Origin: Planctomycetota bacterium
GTDB taxonomy: Bacteria > Planctomycetota > J132
Direction of reading: 5' to 3'
Length of the DNA: 42,310 nt
NCBI GenBank assembly: GCA_003694635.1
Contig: RFKQ01000098.1
Span: 1-42,310 of the forward strand
Below the pieces are notes generated by a model that made no database searches, was not told where the DNA came from, and saw nothing but the letters and a program-made list of their open reading frames with translations. Position numbers and translations under genes: made by a program. Position 1 is the stretch's first letter; each line of letters opens with the position of its first letter. Shown here piece by piece: positions 8,425-15,905 of this stretch.

Positions 8425-8462
8425 AGAGGTGAAAAAAAACGAATTGAAGAATTGAAAAAGAG

Positions 8463-9434
8463 CTAAAAAAGATGCTCAGAGGTGGAGTGAACCTCTTTCG
8501 CCACATAAGCGATTTGAGCGGAAAAACCCTTGTCCACAAATCTTTGCGCGATCTCTTGGCACAAATCCGGCGGAGCATTTAAATATACAGTGGCCCCCGT
8601 GTCGATGGAAAAATACACCGGCAGCCGTTCCTCCTGACGCATCCTGCGAACCTCCAGCATCACCTCAAGGGTTTGCGGACGCCAGTAGATGGGGGCACCC
8701 TTGCCGGTCATGGTAATGGCGTGAAGATGGAGAGTATCCTGCTCGGCAAGTTGACCAAGAGCTTGAATATCCCTCCTCTCAATGGCCTTCCGCATTTCTT
8801 GAAGAGCTCGAGGAATGTACTCCAGCCTGGCGGAAAATAGAGGGGAAGTCTCCGCCTCCCGATGGGCGTCTTCGGTATTTTTCAAAGCGTGGATAAACAC
8901 CACCACCACCCCGAGAGGAAATTCCGACCCCGTGGCCAATCGATAGGAGTAGGAACTCGAATGATCATCGCCTGCATACCAGTAGGAATACCCCCCTGTG
9001 ACCGAGCGGCAAGCAGAGCCTGCCCCCAACCGCGCAATGGTGGAGAGTTGGCGAAGTTCAAGCTCTAGGCCAAAAGCATCGCAAGCCGCTTTGGCCAACG
9101 CCGCAAAACCAGAAGAAGAAGCCCCTAGACCAATGTTGGAAGGAAAGTTATTTCGGGATTTTACCCGAAGATAAGTCTCCGTCTTGGCCAATTGCCGAAC
9201 GTGATTCAAAACCTGCTCCACCCGCTCCCGCGCCCGACCCGTGGCCACTTGGCCATCAATCTCGACAACGTCCTGGCTCAGCTGAGGGTCAAGCTCCACT
9301 GTGGTGTGGGTGGCAAAAGGTCCTACGCAGACGGAAATGCTATCGTGGTAAGGAATGCGCAATCCCGGCTCCCGCAAACCATGGTATTTGATCAGCCCTT
9401 GGATGGGATGGGCAATGGCGGATGATTTAGTCAT
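8463..9434 (-). CDS. mvaD: Mevalonate-pathway decarboxylase (diphospho- or phosphomevalonate decarboxylase), haloarchaeal/Chloroflexi-like
   Basis: 323 residues of the GHMP superfamily. The N-terminal AHPIQGLIKYHGLREPGLRI replaces the usual ALIKYWGK of bacterial and eukaryotic enzymes. To my memory it matches the subgroup found in haloarchaea and some Chloroflexi, whose characterised members act on phosphomevalonate to give isopentenyl phosphate. The ATP-binding stretch FPSNIGLGASSSGFAALA (97-114) is intact. The likely catalytic residues are present: Lys16, Arg143 (GSACRSVTGGYSYW) and Asp278 (SIDTGATVYL). It takes part in cytosolic isoprenoid precursor synthesis. No other mevalonate gene is in the window, so the pathway version cannot be settled. 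The ATG at 9434 has a purine-rich but imperfect ribosome site. The family call is firm; the substrate is inferred. Confidence 0.85.
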   Translation of the reverse strand: MTKSSAIAHPIQGLIKYHGLREPGLRIPYHDSISVCVGPFATHTTVELDPQLSQDVVEIDGQVATGRARERVEQVLNHVRQLAKTETYLRVKSRNNFPSNIGLGASSSGFAALAKAACDAFGLELELRQLSTIARLGAGSACRSVTGGYSYWYAGDDHSSSYSYRLATGSEFPLGVVVVFIHALKNTEDAHREAETSPLFSARLEYIPRALQEMRKAIERRDIQALGQLAEQDTLHLHAITMTGKGAPIYWRPQTLEVMLEVRRMRQEERLPVYFSIDTGATVYLNAPPDLCQEIAQRFVDKGFSAQIAYVAKEVHSTSEHLF

Positions 9435-9638
9435 AGAGGATTTCTTCCCTTCGAGTTAAGTGTGCCGACGCTTGGGATTTTTGGGAATGGTAGTCTATTT
9501 TGAAAAAAAAGTCAAGAAATTTTTCCATTTTTTGCGTGGGTTTTTTCAAAGTTTTTCGTTTTCTTGTAATGGGGTATGCGATATACCAAATGGATCGTTT
9601 TTTTATCATATTTCTGGCTAAATTGGAAAGGAGCCAAA

Positions 9639-10442
9639 ATGAATACATTTGTAAAATGGAGCTTTGGCCTTGCCATTGTGGCGATTTTGGGCGTCTCTAT
9701 CTTCAACTGCGCCTATATCACCGACCTCGTAAACGATCATATTTTTGCGAAAACTTGGAAGGAAAAATACGATTCCGAGATCGCAAAACTAGAAGCTAAA
9801 CTAGACAACTATCAAAAAAGATTGGTGGAATTCCGCTACAAAGTCAAAAAAGAAGAAGCTAAACACAAACTCTTAGTCAAAAAGCTGAAAAAAGCCGATG
9901 AACTCCTGGTGGCCTTCTTCACCAAGAGAAAAGAAGTGGCTGATGCCAAAGAATTTGAATTCAAAGGCGTCGTCTTCACCGCCGAAACTGCCAATTCCCA
10001 AGAAAAAGTCTGGCTGCTCGAAATGAAAAAAATGAGGCTAGAAGAACAACACTCCCGCAAACGCCTCGCCCTCTACAAAGACGCAGTGAAAAAACTCGAA
10101 CAAGCCCGCGAAGAACTTGCCGCCCAAATCGCAAAACTCAAATCCAAAGGACAAGAATACGCTCTTAGAAGAGAAATCCATATGCTCCAAAAAGAACTCG
10201 AAACGATGAAAACCGAATTCGCTACCGATAAAGCCGATACCTCCCGCATCCAACAATTGCTCGCACAAGTCGATGAACAAATCGAATCCGAAAAAATCCG
10301 CGAAGAACTTGAACAAGAAAAACAAGTGGATACCTCTTCCAAAACCAAATCCATCGATGAATTTATCACCATCGTCGAAGAAAAGAAAAAAAGCGATGTG
10401 GCTGACCTCAAAAAAGAATATGAACAGCGAGTGAGCAAATAA
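9639..10442 (+). CDS. Membrane-anchored coiled-coil protein of unknown function
   Basis: 267 residues from the ATG at 9639, chosen for the upstream GGAAAGGAG (9625-9633). One hydrophobic segment (residues about 8-26, WSFGLAIVAILGVSIFNCAY) anchors the N-terminus. The rest is almost entirely charged heptad-like helix rich in Lys, Glu, Ala and Leu, for example DSEIAKLEAKLDNYQKRL and EKIREELEQEKQVD. No lipobox fits the Cys (the residues before it are SIFN). The single TM with a long coiled coil suggests a structural or tethering protein in the periplasm or cytoplasm; topology and partners are unknown. It stands alone, with a strong hairpin downstream. I recognise no family. Alternatives such as a phage-shock PspA-like or AAA-adaptor protein lack diagnostic motifs. 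Confidence 0.75.
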   Translation: MNTFVKWSFGLAIVAILGVSIFNCAYITDLVNDHIFAKTWKEKYDSEIAKLEAKLDNYQKRLVEFRYKVKKEEAKHKLLVKKLKKADELLVAFFTKRKEVADAKEFEFKGVVFTAETANSQEKVWLLEMKKMRLEEQHSRKRLALYKDAVKKLEQAREELAAQIAKLKSKGQEYALRREIHMLQKELETMKTEFATDKADTSRIQQLLAQVDEQIESEKIREELEQEKQVDTSSKTKSIDEFITIVEEKKKSDVADLKKEYEQRVSK

Positions 10443-10480
10443 CCCCATCCTGCGAATCCTAAAATATCGCATCCCCCAAA

Positions 10481-10513
10481 AAAGAGGAGATAGAATAATC
10501 CTATCTCCTCTTT
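10481..10513 (+). terminator. Strong hairpin terminator after the coiled-coil gene
   Basis: A perfect 13-bp stem, AAAGAGGAGATAG (10481-10493) with CTATCTCCTCTTT (10501-10513), and a 7-base loop begin 38 bases after the stop. The distal arm ends in TTT but no long U-run follows. From 10514 to 10778 I see no gene or structure. Confidence 0.7.
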
Positions 10514-10778
10514 CCATTTGTCTGCAGCCCACTCTCCCCTTCCCTATCGCCCAAACTCCCCAAAGATCACCACTTTCCACCTCTTACCCACTCTTAACCT
10601 ACAAACCCCTTCCTAGCAACCACTTTTCCCTAACCCCCTTCTCATCACGCCCTCGCCTTAACGGGAAAAACAACCAGATACTTTCATCTTACCTCGATTA
10701 GCCGATCCTAGCTCTCCTCCCCCTTTTGTACCAAAAAGGAGTCTTTCAAGGAGAGGTTGAAAAAAGAAATTCCCTCAC

Positions 10779-11663
10779 CTACACCTTGGGAGAAGTAAAT
10801 CCCATCCACAAACGGTGAAGCCTGCGGCGCATCTGAGAGAAAAAAGTGCGGTTGGCTTTTTTTTGCGCCATTTTGAACGCCAAAGAGCGGATCTTCTTTT
10901 CATTATGACCACAGGGATCCGGAAAATAGGACTCGTAAAACGAAGATACAACCCTCTGATCCAGATAAGGAAAAAAACCCGCAAGTATATTCCCTATATC
11001 TCTGGCCTGCTGGCGGATTTGCTTAGATGGACAAAAACACTGCCTGGCCAAGGGAATGTCAAGAAAGCAAATGGAAGGGGAGAGAGATGAAGAGGAATGG
11101 ATCAGGATATCACTAAGGGTAACGGTGCGAAAAAAAATAGAATGGGTGTGCACTCTGCGAAAGGAACGCCCTAGAAAAGAAAAAATACGACAAAGTTCGG
11201 AAGCCTCCGCCCCCCGGCCGGCCTCTTCCACCAACCACTGACGAAGAGTTTGATACTCTCTTAAAACAGAGGTAATCAGGAAACAAGAGAGAAAAAACTT
11301 CCCCTGGCACCTCCAGCCATACCCCATAGGCGGGACCACAGGAATCCCCAAATCTTGGCATAACTTTAGATTTTTATACTCCTTGGTGGCGATAGAACAG
11401 GATTGAAAAAGTGTACCCCATCGACGAAAGAGGGGAAAAAAATAGAATTTTAAAACAAACTGCTCCTGATCTGAAATGGGGGAGAAGAGCAGGAAAACCC
11501 TTCGCTGCGTTCTGCTCTTTAGCAATTTTCCTGGAAGATTCTCCAAACAACGATAGCTTTGAACAAAAGGAAAATGAAAAAGAAACTCCTGATGAAGCAG
11601 AGCATAAGCACCTGCTTCCTCAATGCGTAAAGGAGGTTCCTGTCTCCCATCTTGTCCATTCAT
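10779..11663 (-). CDS. Putative lipopolysaccharide kinase (Kdo/WaaP)-like protein, catalytic loop degenerate
   Basis: 294 residues with a weak resemblance to Kdo/WaaP sugar kinases that phosphorylate lipid A-core heptose or Kdo. QFVLKFYFFPLFRRWGTLF would hold the ATP-binding Lys, TKEYKNLKLCQDLGIPVVPPMGYG fits the alpha-C/E helix and the following strand, and FLITSVLREYQTLRQWLVE fits the hinge. SFLGRSFRRVHTHSIFFRTVTLSDILIH occupies the catalytic loop, and FLDIPLARQC the DFG-like metal site. Where the family has HRD, this protein shows FRT, so the catalytic Asp may be missing. The C-terminal third is basic and unremarkable. An AGGA site precedes the ATG at 11663. It lies 190 bases downstream of a methyltransferase on the same strand. 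The family call is tentative; an unrelated kinase-fold protein is the main alternative. Confidence 0.45.
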   Translation of the reverse strand: MNGQDGRQEPPLRIEEAGAYALLHQEFLFHFPFVQSYRCLENLPGKLLKSRTQRRVFLLFSPISDQEQFVLKFYFFPLFRRWGTLFQSCSIATKEYKNLKLCQDLGIPVVPPMGYGWRCQGKFFLSCFLITSVLREYQTLRQWLVEEAGRGAEASELCRIFSFLGRSFRRVHTHSIFFRTVTLSDILIHSSSSLSPSICFLDIPLARQCFCPSKQIRQQARDIGNILAGFFPYLDQRVVSSFYESYFPDPCGHNEKKIRSLAFKMAQKKANRTFFSQMRRRLHRLWMGFTSPKV

Positions 11664-11853
11664 AATTTCCTAATTCTCTTCAGAACATTTAGCTTTACTC
11701 GAATGGTATTTTATCTCCCTTTGAACGCCCTTCTCCTCTCCTTCGAATACATTCATCTCTGTTCCCAAACAGCCCAAACGGCCCCTTCTGCCCCTCCGTA
11801 TGGACTTTCAAAAGCTCCACAAAGACTCCCAAAATTGGACTTCCCTCAATCCC

Positions 11854-12513
11854 CTACTCTTTCTCCAACAATACATAGCGATGACCGGAGAAAAAGCGAG
11901 ACAATGGAATGGAATACCGCACAAAAAAACCAGCCTCCCGGGCAAGCTCTTGAACCTGCTCCAGCTTCAGGGTCCATTTCTCCCGCTTCTTGGGAGAAAA
12001 CTTTCTCCGCAATTGACGAAGCCGGTTCTTCAAAGAATAAAAATCAAAATAGGTAAAAATCACATACCTCGAAGAAACCCGCATAAGCTCGCGAACATAT
12101 TGTAAGCGCTCCTCCAAAAGACGAATATGATGGCACAAACGCACGGATAAAACAAGCTCAAAGCGATCATCCTCAAAAGGCAAATTTAAGGCATCCGCTC
12201 GTATGTAATCCTTCGCTGGACCAAATGGCCCCCGGGCTTGAAACTCCCTAGCCTTGGAAAGGAGATGCTCGCTATAATCGGCCTCAATCACCTCCTCGGC
12301 CACCTCCCGAAGCAAGGGATAAAGCCGCCCATAACCGCAAGGACAATCCAAAATCTGACCAGCAACTGCAGAAGGAAGCTTACCCAAAAGCTTGCGAAGC
12401 AAACGCTGCTCGGTGAAGTTGTTGAGATACTCATTCCAATGACGCCGAAATTTCTTCGTATAACTCAGCGCCCCCTCCGGGCTATTGTACCGATCTAAAA
12501 TGTGCTTGTCCAT
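11854..12513 (-). CDS. Class I SAM-dependent methyltransferase
   Basis: 219 residues. The motif I variant GQILDCPCGYGRLYPLL (about 52-68) binds SAM, VIEADYSEHLLSKA gives the acidic ribose-binding position, YIRADALNLPFEDDRFELVLSVRLCHHI covers motifs II-IV, and RYVIFTYFDFYSLKNRLRQL follows. This is the Methyltransf_11/UbiE-like small-molecule or lipid methyltransferase fold. Position next to a sugar-kinase-like gene hints at envelope or lipid modification, but no substrate can be named. AAGGAAAG precedes the ATG at 12513, 33 bases from the upstream coiled-coil gene's stop, so it may share that operon's transcript. A perfect palindrome, GTTCTC-G-GAGAAC (12529-12541), sits in that short gap. Confidence 0.82.
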   Translation of the reverse strand: MDKHILDRYNSPEGALSYTKKFRRHWNEYLNNFTEQRLLRKLLGKLPSAVAGQILDCPCGYGRLYPLLREVAEEVIEADYSEHLLSKAREFQARGPFGPAKDYIRADALNLPFEDDRFELVLSVRLCHHIRLLEERLQYVRELMRVSSRYVIFTYFDFYSLKNRLRQLRRKFSPKKREKWTLKLEQVQELAREAGFFVRYSIPLSRFFSGHRYVLLEKE

Positions 12514-12528
12514 AAAAACTTTCCTTAT

Positions 12529-12541
12529 GTTCTCGGAGAAC
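12529..12541. promoter_or_regulatory. Palindrome GTTCTCGGAGAAC in the spacer before the methyltransferase
   Basis: Six-base arms around one G lie exactly between two minus-strand genes. A T-run follows on the plus strand, but no plus-strand gene reads into it, so an operator is as likely as a terminator. It also lies where base composition switches from C-rich to G-rich on the plus strand. Confidence 0.35.
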
Positions 12542-12545
12542 TTTT

Positions 12546-13784
12546 TTATTTATTTCTTTCTTGGATTGTAGGATCGATTTGGAGGATTTGTTCTTCGATG
12601 TAGAGTCCTTCTTGGAGGTTATTGGCGGTGGTTCGGAGGTGGCATTTGGCAGCCTTTTCCCCGTCGGAGTAGAGGAGGTAGATATTGCCTTGTTCATCCA
12701 GTGATTTAAGTCTAGTTTTAGGGGAATTTTCAAATTCTATGATGGAGATGGAATCGATGTAGGGGTTCCGAGCGAGTTTATCGAGGAAGCTCTTCAGTCG
12801 TTTTGGGTAGTGGTGGGGTTCGGATGGCCAGATAATTTTTAGGGGGGGTGTTTTCGAAGAGGTGCGGAGGGGTTTTTGGGGTTTGGGTTGGGAAGAGAGG
12901 GGATTTTTTTTGGACAATTTTTCTTGAAGTTGTAGGTTTTTTTCTTTTTGTTGTCGTAGATTTTGGATATGCTGCGCTTCTTTTTGGGCGTAGTGTTGAA
13001 GTTTCTCTTCCAGTTTACGGATTTGGTAGTGGAGTTTTTCTTTTTCGGCTAGTTGTTTATCTAGGTTTTGTAGGCGTTTTTCGAGTTGGAGCACGAGGCT
13101 GCAGGGGGTGAAGTCGGGTGGCATATTTTGGGCTTGTTGTTGGAGATCTTTTTGTAGGGAGGACACTTTTTGTTTGTATTGTTGGAGTTGTTGGAGGAGT
13201 TGTTGATTTTCTTTTTGCAGTTTTTGGACAAGGGTTTGGTGTTGTTTGAGTTGTTGTTGAAGGGAGGATTGGGTTTTTAGATTTTTTTTCTCTTGTTCTT
13301 CTATTGCTTTTTGCAGCTGTTGGAGTTGCGTTTGTTCTTGGCGGATTTGATTGAGTTTGTGTCTTTGTTGGTGCAGCTGGAGGAGGGCGCTGGAGGGGGA
13401 GGGGGAAGGGAGTTCTAGGTCCAATATTTTTTTGCACAATTCCTGGACTTCTTTTCGTTTATCTAGGTAGCAGAGCCAGTAGATAGTCTCTTTATTTTTG
13501 TAGAGGCAGAGATATTCAAGATTGTTCTGAATAAACTCGGTGGAGTAGATATGGAGTTCCAGTTCTTGTTTGCTTTGCCAGAATTCCAGAGCGAGTTGGA
13601 GAAATTTTTCGTCTTCTTTGAGCTGTTTGAGCAGGGTTAGTTCGATGACCTTTTTCGGTGCTTTTTGAGGTCGAAATCCTTTAGGAGCGTAGCGGCTGTG
13701 TTGTTGTAGAAAGTTTCTCCACTCTTGCCAGGGGACTTGAGAAAAGATGGTTTGGTAGTAGTTGGGTGGAAGATTGGAGCTCAT
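12546..13784 (-). CDS. Gln-rich coiled-coil protein of unknown function with a conserved-looking C-terminal domain
   Basis: 412 residues. Residues 1-125 are globular and aromatic-rich (MSSNLPPNYYQTIFSQVPWQEWRNF at the start). Residues about 135-305 form a long coiled coil with extreme Gln content (LQQLQKAIEEQEKK, QQLLQQLQQYKQK). A Pro/Ser/Lys linker (310-335) joins a compact C-terminal domain (about 345-410) with RNPYIDSISIIEFENSPKTRLKSLDEQGNIYLLY. No signal peptide or TM segment is seen, so it is probably cytosolic. It follows threonine aldolase by 3 bases and almost certainly shares its message. I recognise no family. The Gln richness partly reflects the C/A-rich coding strand (CAA codons). 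Possible roles, a scaffold or filament-forming protein, are guesses. Confidence 0.75.
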   Translation of the reverse strand: MSSNLPPNYYQTIFSQVPWQEWRNFLQQHSRYAPKGFRPQKAPKKVIELTLLKQLKEDEKFLQLALEFWQSKQELELHIYSTEFIQNNLEYLCLYKNKETIYWLCYLDKRKEVQELCKKILDLELPSPSPSSALLQLHQQRHKLNQIRQEQTQLQQLQKAIEEQEKKNLKTQSSLQQQLKQHQTLVQKLQKENQQLLQQLQQYKQKVSSLQKDLQQQAQNMPPDFTPCSLVLQLEKRLQNLDKQLAEKEKLHYQIRKLEEKLQHYAQKEAQHIQNLRQQKEKNLQLQEKLSKKNPLSSQPKPQKPLRTSSKTPPLKIIWPSEPHHYPKRLKSFLDKLARNPYIDSISIIEFENSPKTRLKSLDEQGNIYLLYSDGEKAAKCHLRTTANNLQEGLYIEEQILQIDPTIQERNK

Positions 13785-13787
13785 TTT

Positions 13788-14819
13788 TTATTTTTCGGCC
13801 ATCAGTTTTTCGCAGGCGTAGATGGCGTTATCCACATCTTGATCATCGATATCTTTATGAACAACAAAGCGGATTTTATGTGGAGAAATTGCGCTCACAA
13901 GGATGCCTTTGTCTTGGAGTTTCTGGGAAATATCCTGGCTATTCCACATTTTAGGTAAGTTGACCAAGACAATGTTGGTTTGCACGGAGTTTAGGTCTAT
14001 TTCCAGTGGTTTGATTTTGCTCAGAGCGAGGGCGAGTTTTTTGGCGCGCTGATGATCCAGGTTTAGTCGGTGTCGTTTCTCTAGCGCCACGATTCCAGCA
14101 GCGGCGAGGATACCGGCTTGGCGCATAGCTCCGCCTAGCATTTTTCGGATTTTGCGGGCGTTTTCGATAAATTTTTTATCCCCTAGCAGCAGGGATCCGG
14201 CAGGTGCTCCTAGTCCTTTGGAGAGGCAGAAGCTGAGGCTATGGCAACATTGGGCGAACTTTTTGGCTTCTGTTTGGGAGGCGATAGCTGCGTTAAAAAT
14301 TCGCGCTCCGTCCAGATGGAGGCGTAGTCCATTTTGGAGGGCGAGTTCATAGGCTTGTTGGCAGTAGTCAAGTTCTAGGACGGTGCCCCCTGCTAGATTG
14401 TGGGTATTTTCGAGGCAGAGCAAAGTGGTGGTGGGGCAGTGGAGGCTAGGGGGGCGGATGGCTTCTTGGATGAGTTCCAAGGGGATTTTTCCGTACACGC
14501 CTTTTAGGGGGCGTGGCTGAACGCGGCTGATCACAGTGAGGGCGCCGCTTTCGAAGTTGTAGATATGGCTTTGTTCTTCTAAGATTATTTCATCGCCTGC
14601 TCGGGTATGGCAATAGCAGGCGATTTGGTTAGCCATAGTGCCTGAGGGTAGGAAGAGAGCGGCCTCTTTGCCGAGAAGTTCAGCCCCGTAGTTTTCCAGT
14701 TTGGCGACGGTGGGATCATCCCCCAAGACATCGTCGCCGAGGGGGGCGCGTTGGATAGCTTCGTACATTTCCGGGTCGGGCCGGGTGACGGTATCGCTTC
14801 GAAAATCGCTAATTTTCAT
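13788..14819 (-). CDS. ltaE: Low-specificity L-threonine aldolase
   Basis: 343 residues, full length for the PLP fold-type I threonine aldolase family, which cleaves L-threonine/allo-threonine to glycine and acetaldehyde. Diagnostic segments: FRSDTVTRPDPEM (6-18), GDDVLGDDPTV (28-38), FLPSGTMANQIA (56-67), HIYNFESGA (85-93), ENTHNLAGG (137-145), LHLDGARIFNAA (167-178, with PLP-binding Asp170 and Arg173), and SFCLSKGLGAP (196-206), in which Lys201 should form the Schiff base. Its start overlaps the last 11 bases of the upstream unknown gene, and the coiled-coil gene follows after 3 bases, giving a three-gene operon. Why a glycine-forming enzyme sits between two unknown proteins is unclear. Confidence 0.93.
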   Translation of the reverse strand: MKISDFRSDTVTRPDPEMYEAIQRAPLGDDVLGDDPTVAKLENYGAELLGKEAALFLPSGTMANQIACYCHTRAGDEIILEEQSHIYNFESGALTVISRVQPRPLKGVYGKIPLELIQEAIRPPSLHCPTTTLLCLENTHNLAGGTVLELDYCQQAYELALQNGLRLHLDGARIFNAAIASQTEAKKFAQCCHSLSFCLSKGLGAPAGSLLLGDKKFIENARKIRKMLGGAMRQAGILAAAGIVALEKRHRLNLDHQRAKKLALALSKIKPLEIDLNSVQTNIVLVNLPKMWNSQDISQKLQDKGILVSAISPHKIRFVVHKDIDDQDVDNAIYACEKLMAEK

Positions 14820-15387
14820 GCTGTTTTCCTGGTACCAAGAGTTGGATTTGGTGGATTGTTTTTTGGATCGCTTGGGGCAGGGGGTGGGGGAGGGGGCTGA
14901 GAGATAGTTGCTTTCTTGCTAGGTGCACCGCTTCTTCTGAGATAGTAGATTGGCGGTGGATTTGTGATAGGAAGTAGGCCAAAAGGCAGGTTTTTAGGGT
15001 ATTGGATTTTAGGCGGAAGGTAAGATTGGAGTAGCGTGCGGGATGGATATGGACAAATTGTTTAGGGTTTTCTACGTAGCGGAGCACAAACGTGCTGGAA
15101 TCGCTCAAGGTGTGGAGGAGGTAGTGTCCTTTTCGGCGTATACGGCCAAATGTTTGAAGGTAGCGTAAATATTTTTTAGAAGATGAGATTTGGAGCTGTT
15201 GCATATATTCTAAGATTTCCTCTTGGATTTGGGCCGGGGAGAGGGAGCCATAGTAAATATCGATACTCCCTTTGGCGAGCTTGACGAGTTCCTTGGAGAG
15301 GAGTTTTTTTTGATTTTTTTCTGCCCATTTTTGCAGGCGTTGAAGGGCGGAGGGGAGATGGTGTTTAAATGAGTTAAAAACGATCAT
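14809..15387 (-). CDS. Conserved-looking protein of unknown function, first gene of the threonine aldolase operon
   Basis: 192 residues, basic, with no TM segment or signal peptide. Features: an N-terminal helical part (HLPSALQRLQKWAEKNQKK), a middle YLRYLQTFGRIRRKGHYLLHTLSDSSTFVLRYVENPKQFVHIHPARYSN that looks like a beta-rich core with several His and Arg, and a C-terminal helix pair ending in Pro/Leu repeats (LSLSPLPHPLPQAI). I do not recognise a family. The stop overlaps the threonine aldolase start by 11 bases, implying translational coupling. The ATG at 15387 has no strong ribosome site, so the true start may differ. The 285 bases upstream to the tRNA are AT-rich and contain the tRNA promoter but no other gene I can support. 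Confidence 0.6.
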   Translation of the reverse strand: MIVFNSFKHHLPSALQRLQKWAEKNQKKLLSKELVKLAKGSIDIYYGSLSPAQIQEEILEYMQQLQISSSKKYLRYLQTFGRIRRKGHYLLHTLSDSSTFVLRYVENPKQFVHIHPARYSNLTFRLKSNTLKTCLLAYFLSQIHRQSTISEEAVHLARKQLSLSPLPHPLPQAIQKTIHQIQLLVPGKQHEN

Positions 15388-15597
15388 TCCGGCTCTAACA
15401 AATTTTTAACAACAGGGGAGGACAGAGAGACGGATAAATTCTTTTCATGGGTTTGTTGGATGAGTTTGTAAACATTCCTAGGGTGATGGACGTTAAAAAA
15501 TTTATTTCAATCCAGTGATATTTATTTTCTCTTTTTTGGAGAAGTTTTCAAGTGTGAAAAATGGATTTTTATTGGAGAAGATTGCGGGATTTTTTTC

Positions 15598-15625
15598 TTG
15601 CTTTTTTTCAAAAAAAATATATAAT
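15598..15625 (+). promoter_or_regulatory. Promoter of the tRNA-Arg gene
   Basis: TTGCTT (15598-15603), a 16-base spacer and a perfect TATAAT (15620-15625) lie 47 bases ahead of the tRNA in a strongly AT-rich tract. Confidence 0.65.
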
Positions 15626-15672
15626 AATTTGCGAATTTTGCGGAATATTTTTGCTAGTGGAAGAAAAGAAGG

Positions 15673-15746
15673 GCGCCTATAGCTCAGTAGGATAGAGCAT
15701 CGGTTTCCTAAACCGAAGGTCGCAGGTTCGAGCCCTGCTGGGCGCA
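15673..15746 (+). tRNA. tRNA-Arg (anticodon CCU, reads AGG)
   Basis: A complete 74-base cloverleaf. The acceptor GCGCCTA pairs with TGGGCGC (one G-U pair), D stem GCTC with GAGC, anticodon stem TCGGT with ACCGA around the loop TTCCTAA, and T stem GCAGG with CCTGC around the loop TTCGAGC. The discriminator is A. CCA is not encoded, so a CCA-adding enzyme is needed. The anticodon CCT at loop positions 3-5 reads AGG arginine codons. Confidence 0.96.
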
Positions 15747-15804
15747 TAAGGTCGAGCACCGAGCACAGAGTTAGAATATCCGACTAGATTTGGGAAGTGA
15801 TGAC

Positions 15805-15825
15805 AAAGCTGTAAGCTTTTTTTTT
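15805..15825 (+). terminator. Intrinsic terminator downstream of the tRNA
   Basis: AAAGCT (15805-15810) pairs with AGCTTT (15814-15819) around a GTA loop and runs into a T tract. It lies about 58 bases past the tRNA. Confidence 0.6.
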
Positions 15826-15905
15826 CTTTGTTTAGAAGAAGAAAAAAGTAAGTGTTTCATTTTTAAAAGAAAAATCAGGGGTGAAGGGCAACTTAGACCG
15901 GAAGA

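Noticed and set aside
8270-8578. 102-codon minus-strand frame over the 24-base tandem repeat
   Set aside because: It overlaps the decarboxylase 3' end in another frame, and its REDS repeats merely translate the tandem repeat.
11670-11756. 28-codon minus-strand frame starting MNVFEGEEKG just upstream of the kinase-like gene
   Set aside because: Could be a leader peptide, but there is no conservation evidence and its ribosome site is not clear.
12500-12560. Replication origin or terminus at the skew switch
   Set aside because: No dnaA, dnaN or gyrase genes and no DnaA-box cluster or dif-like site was seen. Two switches within 15 kb also do not fit an origin and terminus.
15502-15759. Minus-strand frame beginning MLDLMRPAGLEPATFGLGNRC
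   Set aside because: It is antisense to the tRNA-Arg gene; this peptide is a well-known spurious translation of tRNA complements.
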